A DNA stretch of 51,105 bases from Acidobacteria bacterium RIFCSPLOWO2_02_FULL_65_29. GTDB taxonomy: Bacteria > Acidobacteriota > Vicinamibacteria > Vicinamibacterales > CAVVIG01. The stretch covers positions 1-51,105 of the forward strand of contig MEKT01000119.1 in the NCBI GenBank assembly GCA_001767435.1, read 5' to 3'. The notes beneath the pieces were generated by a model. That model worked only from the letters and a program-made list of their open reading frames with translations. It had not been told where the DNA came from and ran no database searches. This document shows positions 46,418 to 51,105 of the stretch, piece after piece; positions within the stretch are counted from its first letter, which is position 1, and each line of letters starts with the position of its first letter. The translations under genes were made by a program, and so were the position numbers.

Positions 46418-46693
46418 CCCTAAAGCCTTTTATTTCAGCCGCCGCTTAACGACGACGATCGGGGCAGTAGTCGAATCGCTGCCGGTGGGCACGCCGCGGC
46501 CGTCAGCCACCTGTTGTCGGTTCATGCGAACGTGCGCTCGAAGGGTCGAACGGGGGAAGCCCTCGTCGCGACTGCTTCACGGCGAGGAGAGTCCTCACCC
46601 ACGCTCCGTGAGAGGCGTTGCGCGGCCTCGGATGTTTCTGCATTCATAGAAAAAAGTCGCGACTTTTTCCCACCTATATGTGAGAATCCGTGG

Positions 46694-47890
46694 GTGCGAT
46701 ACATCGCCTCCGCCGTTGAGGATGCGCTCGCAGAACGCAAGATGGCCTTCGTCGCCGGCCCGCGCCAGGTCGGGAAGACCACGCTCGCGCGGAGCCTGCT
46801 CCAGGATCCCAAGCAGTTCTACTTCACCTGGGACCTCGAGCGCGATCGCCGCCGCATTCTGCGCGCGAACGGTGCGTTCTGGACCTCTCCCCCGGGGGCA
46901 GCCAGAGCGAGAATCGTTCTCGACGAGATTCACAAGTATCCGCGATGGAAGCGATTCCTCAAGGGGCTGTTCGATACCTACCGCGACGACGTCGACCTCA
47001 TCGTCACCGGCAGCGGTCGGCTCGATGTCTACCAGAAGGGCGGGGACTCTCTGCTCGGCCGTTACCGGCTTAACCGGCTGCACCCGTTTACGGTCGGCGA
47101 GCTCCTCGCGGATGGTCGTCAGGACCTCATCACGCCCACGCAGCTCGACGCCGAGCTCGCCGGGCCAGCCCCAGTGCCGGGCGCGGAGGAGGCGCTCGCA
47201 CAGATCGAGCGGTTCACCGGCTTCCCCGAGCCCCTCTTCGGCGGTCGTATGGATCGGCTGCGACGGTGGCGGCGCGCGCGGCGCGACCTGGTTCTGCGCG
47301 AGGACCTGCGCGACCTCACACGGATCCGCGAGCTCGGGCTCGTCGATCAGCTCGTCGCTCTACTGCCCGAGCGCGTTGGCAACCCATTGTCGGTCAACGC
47401 GATCCGGGAGGATCTTGGCGTCGCGTTCGAGACCGTGAAGTCGTGGCTCGGCACGCTGGCGCGCCTTTACTTCTTGTTCGAGCTGCGCCCGTTCGCCGGC
47501 AAACTGGCGCGCACCTTGCGTCGCGAGGCCAAGGTGTACCTGTTCGACTTCACCGAAGTGGATGATCCCGGAGCACGCTTCGAAAATCTGGTTGCCCTCC
47601 ACTTTCTCAAGCTGGTCGATGCCTGGAACGACCGTGGGCACGGAGACTTCGCGCTCTGGTACGTCCGTGACAAGGAGCGTCGCGAGGTCGACTTCCTGAT
47701 CACCGAACGCCGCCGCCCCTACCTCCTGCTCGAGACCAAGCTCTCCGATCATCAGCCGAGCCCCGCCTTGCGCTATTTTCGGGATCGACTGCGGCCCACG
47801 CACGCAGTTCAGCTCGTTCGGCAGGGCTCACCGCGCAAGGTGGATGGCATGCTCGTGGTGCCCGCCGATCGACTCCTCGCGAGGATATAG
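46694..47890 (+). CDS. AAA ATPase with DUF4143 domain
   Basis: About 398 residues from GTG 46694 (RYIASAVEDALAERKMAFV), the usual family start; the frame is open to 46514 but that part has no homology. Walker A is GPRQVGKTT at about 22-30, Walker B is RIVLDEIHK, and DLIVTGSGRLDVY is the sensor region typical of AAA_14. The C-terminal part has KVYLFDFTEVDDPGARFENL and EVDFLI of DUF4143, similar to restriction-nuclease-like folds. These proteins are common in prokaryotes with no settled role; some sit in mobile regions. Confidence 0.85.
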   Translation: MRYIASAVEDALAERKMAFVAGPRQVGKTTLARSLLQDPKQFYFTWDLERDRRRILRANGAFWTSPPGAARARIVLDEIHKYPRWKRFLKGLFDTYRDDVDLIVTGSGRLDVYQKGGDSLLGRYRLNRLHPFTVGELLADGRQDLITPTQLDAELAGPAPVPGAEEALAQIERFTGFPEPLFGGRMDRLRRWRRARRDLVLREDLRDLTRIRELGLVDQLVALLPERVGNPLSVNAIREDLGVAFETVKSWLGTLARLYFLFELRPFAGKLARTLRREAKVYLFDFTEVDDPGARFENLVALHFLKLVDAWNDRGHGDFALWYVRDKERREVDFLITERRRPYLLLETKLSDHQPSPALRYFRDRLRPTHAVQLVRQGSPRKVDGMLVVPADRLLARI

Positions 47891-47894
47891 GCCT

Positions 47895-50645
47895 TCATCG
47901 AGGAGCCTTCTCCCAGTTCGAGATCACGTTCACGATCGGATCGGCGTCGCTGACCGACACCTTGACCAGGAAGCGCTGTCCGTCCGCGGCGGGACTGTAG
48001 GCGAACACGTTGCTCTGCGGAACGATCGTGCCGGTGCGGAACTCGAACAGCGGGACCGGCGATCCGATTCGAAGCTGCGCGGACGCTGCGGCCTGGATGG
48101 ACACACTCATGAGCCTGTTTCGCCCGCCCGAAAGGAACTCCAGGTAGTACAGTTCCTTCCCATCCCGCCGCCAGCGCGGCTCGCGGGCGGTGCTCGGCGA
48201 GATGCGGGACGCCGCTCCAGTGGGAAAGGGACTGATGTACACCGCGAGCTGGCCGGACTCGTTGGACGTGTACGCCAGCCACCGGCCGTCTGGGGAAAGC
48301 TGGGCCTGGCTTTCGATAGCGTTCGTCGCGAGAACCTGAACCGGTTTCCGGTCCGCGGCCTTGCTCAATGGATCGACCAGATACCAGATGTCTGCCTGAG
48401 TCTTGGGATCCACGTTGGTGTACAGCAGCGTCCGGCCGTCGCCCGACCAGTCGGATGGGGCCTCGGCGTTGGGGGTGCTCTGACTGACGGACAATTCCTC
48501 TTCCTGTCCGCTGCCAAGGTCCCGGACAAACAGTTTTCCCCCAGGGCGTCCGAACGCGAGGTGCCTGCCATCGGGCGACCAGACGGTGATCCGGGTCAAA
48601 TTCTCGAGCAGACGTGTTTCGACGTCGCGCGTCAAGTCACGAAGGAAAATACCCTGATTCCTGCGCCAGAATGCCACGGTCTGTTCGTTCGGCGACAGCG
48701 ACGCCCCGACCAGTTCGCCCGGCGGTCCGGCCGTGCTCAACTCCTTGCCGCTTCGATCCATCCAACGGAGCTGGGTGATCGCGGACGGGTTCGTCAGATA
48801 GACAAGCAGCCCGTCGTCCGACACGCCTGCCGCCACCTGCAGAAGAGAAGAGCTTCTGGACGCGTCGGGCGCGACAGGAAAGACGTCGCCGGCGAGCTGA
48901 AGCGTGCGCGCATCGAACGGCTGGGCCATGAGCGTGCTTTCGCGCAGGAACACCAGGTGCCCGGGGCCTGCTGACGATGACGGCGGCGCAAAGATGGCGC
49001 TCGACTGATCCGCCAGAAGCCGCCGACTGGTCGCGTCGCCAAGAGCCGACAGATACAGACCTCTTTTCGCTTCTTCGCCGCCGCCGACGACGTACACGAA
49101 GTGCTGGCCATCGGGCAGGAAGACCGGAAATGCATGTCCGGCCGTCCCCTCGGGCTTCGTCACCTCCGTACAGGCGCCGCCGGCAGCGCTCACGCGCCTG
49201 ACTGGACCCGGCTGGCTTCCGAACAGGATCACGCCGTCATGATTCCAGGTCCCGCCGCTGCCGAGGCCCGTGCCATCACACAAGGCCTGCGATGGACCTC
49301 CAGTCGCGGGGATGATCTTCAGCTTTCCGTCGGCAAAGAAGCCGATGGAACGGGCGTCCGGCGACCAGAACGGCGCTCGGGCGCCGGCTGTGCCCGACAG
49401 CAGCTGCACTTGCGGTGCGTCAAGGGAACGGACCGAGAGCCCACTCCCTTTTTCGCCCCCGTCGAACGACGTCGTCGCCAGTCGACGGCCATCGGATGAA
49501 AGGGCAAGGTGGCCAGGGCTGCCAGGAAGAGGAATCGACAACCGAAGCACCTTCTGGTCGGGCGGCCGCGGAAGAAGGTAGAGAAGGGCGACAGCAGACG
49601 CCGCCAGCGATACGAGCAACGCGCCGGCCCAGAGCAGCCGTTCGCGGCGCATGGACGTCGGCGTGCCTGCGCTCGACTGCGCGGAGGCTGCGCCGGGCAG
49701 CGCCGCCAGCATCGCCGGCTCGTTCAGCACGAAGAGCACGGCCGCAACGTCTCCGATCCGCCGCCGCCGGTCTTTTTCCAGGCAGCGGTGCAAGAGGGTC
49801 CGAAGCGCGGGCGGAACGTTGGAGGGCAGAGCGTCCCAGTCCGGCTCACCGCGCAGAATGGCCGCCAGCGTGTCGGACACTTCGTCGACTTCGCCCTTCG
49901 ACGAGGCTCGTGGCGATCCCGTGCCCGTCGACGGATCGAATGCGCGCTTTCCGGTCAGCATTTCGAAGAGCATGCAACCGAACGCCCAGACATCCGTGCG
50001 CTTGTCGACCGTTCGCCCACGCGCCTGCTCCGGCGACATGTAGGCGGCCGTGCCAATGATGACGCCGGCGCGCGTGGCCATCGCCGACAGCGTCGGCGAG
50101 TGCGTGGCGCCGGCCGGATCGGAATGCGGGGCGTCAGAGGGACCACTCAGCTTGGCGAGACCAAAATCGAGCACTTTCACGACGCCGTCCGGTGTCAGCT
50201 TGACGTTCGCGGGCTTGAGATCGCGGTGGACGATGCCGCGATCGTGCGCGGCTTCGAGCGCTTCGGCCACCTGGCGCGCGATGGGGAGGACTTCGTCGAT
50301 CGGCATGGCCGGTGACGCGGCACCATCTCGCGAGCGCCTCAAATCTCCGATGACCTCTTGAAGCGTCTGGCCTTCGACCAGCTCGAGGATGATGGCGTTC
50401 GAGTGATCGAACGGCTCGAGCCCGTACACGGCCGCTATGTTTGGATGATTCAGCGACGCGAGCACTTGCGCTTCGCGCTGGAACCGGGCGAGACGTTCGG
50501 GATCCACTGCGAAGGCTTCTGGCAGGACTTTGATGGCGACCTCGCGTCCCAGCCGCGCATCCTTCGCGCGGTAGACTTCACCCATCCCGCCTGCGCCGAG
50601 AGGCGAAACGACCTCGTAGTGTCCAATCCTGGTTCCAGGCTGCAT
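47895..50645 (-). CDS. Ser/Thr protein kinase with PD40 beta-propeller domain
   Basis: A 916-residue membrane kinase. The N-terminal kinase domain has GAGGMG at 17-22, Lys39 in [22 protein letters not shown] and [10 protein letters not shown] membrane helix lies near 338-360 ([20 protein letters not shown]). The extracytoplasmic part holds repeated SPDGR/SPDAR propeller blades ([32 protein letters not shown]), the PD40 type. A typical acidobacterial receptor kinase. Its 3' end lies 4 bases after the convergent ATPase gene. Confidence 0.92.
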   Translation of the reverse strand: MQPGTRIGHYEVVSPLGAGGMGEVYRAKDARLGREVAIKVLPEAFAVDPERLARFQREAQVLASLNHPNIAAVYGLEPFDHSNAIILELVEGQTLQEVIGDLRRSRDGAASPAMPIDEVLPIARQVAEALEAAHDRGIVHRDLKPANVKLTPDGVVKVLDFGLAKLSGPSDAPHSDPAGATHSPTLSAMATRAGVIIGTAAYMSPEQARGRTVDKRTDVWAFGCMLFEMLTGKRAFDPSTGTGSPRASSKGEVDEVSDTLAAILRGEPDWDALPSNVPPALRTLLHRCLEKDRRRRIGDVAAVLFVLNEPAMLAALPGAASAQSSAGTPTSMRRERLLWAGALLVSLAASAVALLYLLPRPPDQKVLRLSIPLPGSPGHLALSSDGRRLATTSFDGGEKGSGLSVRSLDAPQVQLLSGTAGARAPFWSPDARSIGFFADGKLKIIPATGGPSQALCDGTGLGSGGTWNHDGVILFGSQPGPVRRVSAAGGACTEVTKPEGTAGHAFPVFLPDGQHFVYVVGGGEEAKRGLYLSALGDATSRRLLADQSSAIFAPPSSSAGPGHLVFLRESTLMAQPFDARTLQLAGDVFPVAPDASRSSSLLQVAAGVSDDGLLVYLTNPSAITQLRWMDRSGKELSTAGPPGELVGASLSPNEQTVAFWRRNQGIFLRDLTRDVETRLLENLTRITVWSPDGRHLAFGRPGGKLFVRDLGSGQEEELSVSQSTPNAEAPSDWSGDGRTLLYTNVDPKTQADIWYLVDPLSKAADRKPVQVLATNAIESQAQLSPDGRWLAYTSNESGQLAVYISPFPTGAASRISPSTAREPRWRRDGKELYYLEFLSGGRNRLMSVSIQAAASAQLRIGSPVPLFEFRTGTIVPQSNVFAYSPAADGQRFLVKVSVSDADPIVNVISNWEKAPR

Positions 50646-50784
50646 GCCTCTCCCGGATCTTCCCTGATCTAATCCCTGGCGGCCCTTGAGATGAAACGAA
50701 GCATTAGGGACCGAATCAAGGGTGAAGTGCGGCGATTATAGCCTCGCCTCAGTTGGTGTCGCGTATTCCCCCCCGCAGACGATG

Positions 50785-50804
50785 ACATCATTTATAAATG
50801 ATGT
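50785..50804. promoter_or_regulatory. Perfect 20-bp palindrome upstream of the HipB-like gene
   Basis: ACATCATTTATAAATGATGT is a perfect inverted repeat, about 30 bases upstream of a TATAAT (50832-50837). It is a plausible operator for the adjacent helix-turn-helix protein. The TATAAT lies 7 bases before the ATG, which would give a nearly leaderless message. Confidence 0.6.
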
Positions 50805-50843
50805 AATTTAATATGTATGCTGTTTCAGTGATATAATCCGGGT

Positions 50844-51105
50844 ATGTCACCGAGGAATCACTCACGTAAAAGTGATAATCGCTATCTTGTATCCCCTAAA
50901 GATGATAATTACAAGACCCTCCGCGACGTGTTGCGCGAATCACGTCTGAACCGTCACCTCACCCAAGAGCAACTCGCTCGCAAACTTGGAGTTCATCAAC
51001 GTCAGATCTCGGATCTCGAGCGCTCAACAATCGACCCGCGGCTCTCGACCATCCAGAACGTCGCGAGAGCGCTCGACCTCGAGCTGATGCTGATTCCCCG
51101 TCAGC
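50844..51105 (+). CDS. HipB-like XRE-family regulator (3' cut by window edge)
   Basis: From ATG 50844 the first 87 residues are visible. A Lys/Asp-rich lead (SRKSDNRYLVSPKDDNY) precedes an XRE helix-turn-helix: LTQEQLARKLGVHQRQISDL, then ERSTIDPRLSTIQNVARALD, then LELMLIPRQ, where LMLIPR is typical of HipB-type antitoxins. A HipA kinase toxin would be expected just beyond the window. No Shine-Dalgarno is seen. The A/T-rich lead codons differ from neighbouring genes, hinting at transfer. Confidence 0.75.
   Translation, partial: MSPRNHSRKSDNRYLVSPKDDNYKTLRDVLRESRLNRHLTQEQLARKLGVHQRQISDLERSTIDPRLSTIQNVARALDLELMLIPRQ

Noticed and set aside
46514-46693. N-terminal extension of the AAA ATPase
   Set aside because: Family members begin about 20 residues before the Walker A motif; the extra 60 residues are basic and have no similarity.

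Overview
The window is a high-GC bacterial chromosome segment that looks like an Acidobacteriota genome, most likely class Vicinamibacteria. The grounds are family content: a VWFA-related protein of the acidobacterial type, a DUF1592/DUF1552 pair with ankyrin and cytochrome c partners, two large membrane Ser/Thr kinases (one TPR type, one PD40 propeller type), giant NHL and delta-60 propeller proteins, and many short palindromic intergenic repeats. This assignment is inference; no rRNA gene is present to confirm it.

Layout. 1-1666: a 5'-truncated CDP-alcohol phosphatidyltransferase overlapping a GtrA-type membrane protein that carries an extra exported domain. 1680-2447: 5-oxoprolinase subunit PxpA. 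2802-6401 (minus): a DGQHR-domain gene, then rmlB and rmlA of dTDP-rhamnose synthesis, then a broken remnant of rmlC. 6608-9878: an FTR1 iron permease with a candidate Fur box, a VWA protein, a possible 28-residue membrane microprotein, a CyaY/frataxin gene and a lipoprotein, suggesting an iron theme. 9893-14511: a Bcp peroxiredoxin and an aa3/caa3-type cytochrome oxidase operon in the order I, III, IV, two tiny membrane proteins, II. 14715-16830: an exported Tyr/Gly/Arg-rich protein and an MscS channel with a cyclic-nucleotide domain. 17052-23149: a DUF1592 multiheme-like protein, a Tat-exported DUF1552 protein, an ankyrin protein and a c-type cytochrome, which probably form one periplasmic module.

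23.2-46.7 kb is accessory DNA. It begins with an internally inverted recombinase pseudogene, a TPR kinase split by a frameshift, and a vapBC-like toxin-antitoxin pair with a clear operator. From 27.8 to 46.4 kb lies an island-like stretch, flanked by a 34-bp direct repeat (32/34 identical). It holds a broken trypsin-like protease overlapping an integrase tail, a serine recombinase fragment, a degraded IS630-type transposase, two giant secreted propeller proteins that share a C-terminal module, an integrase head fragment, a tRNA 3' fragment, an intact large serine recombinase with a small partner gene, about 1.4 kb of long hairpins without a convincing gene, a DUF4258/DUF2283 pair, an O-methyltransferase and an alpha/beta-hydrolase-LuxR regulator. 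46694-51105: an AAA/DUF4143 ATPase, a PD40-type kinase, and the start of a HipB-like regulator cut by the window end.

The most unusual signals are the hairpin array at 42.0-43.3 kb, in which two copies of a small hairpin differ by a compensatory base-pair change; palindromic repeats read in frame inside a giant protein gene; and a hydrolase-LuxR protein whose nucleophile position is Asp.
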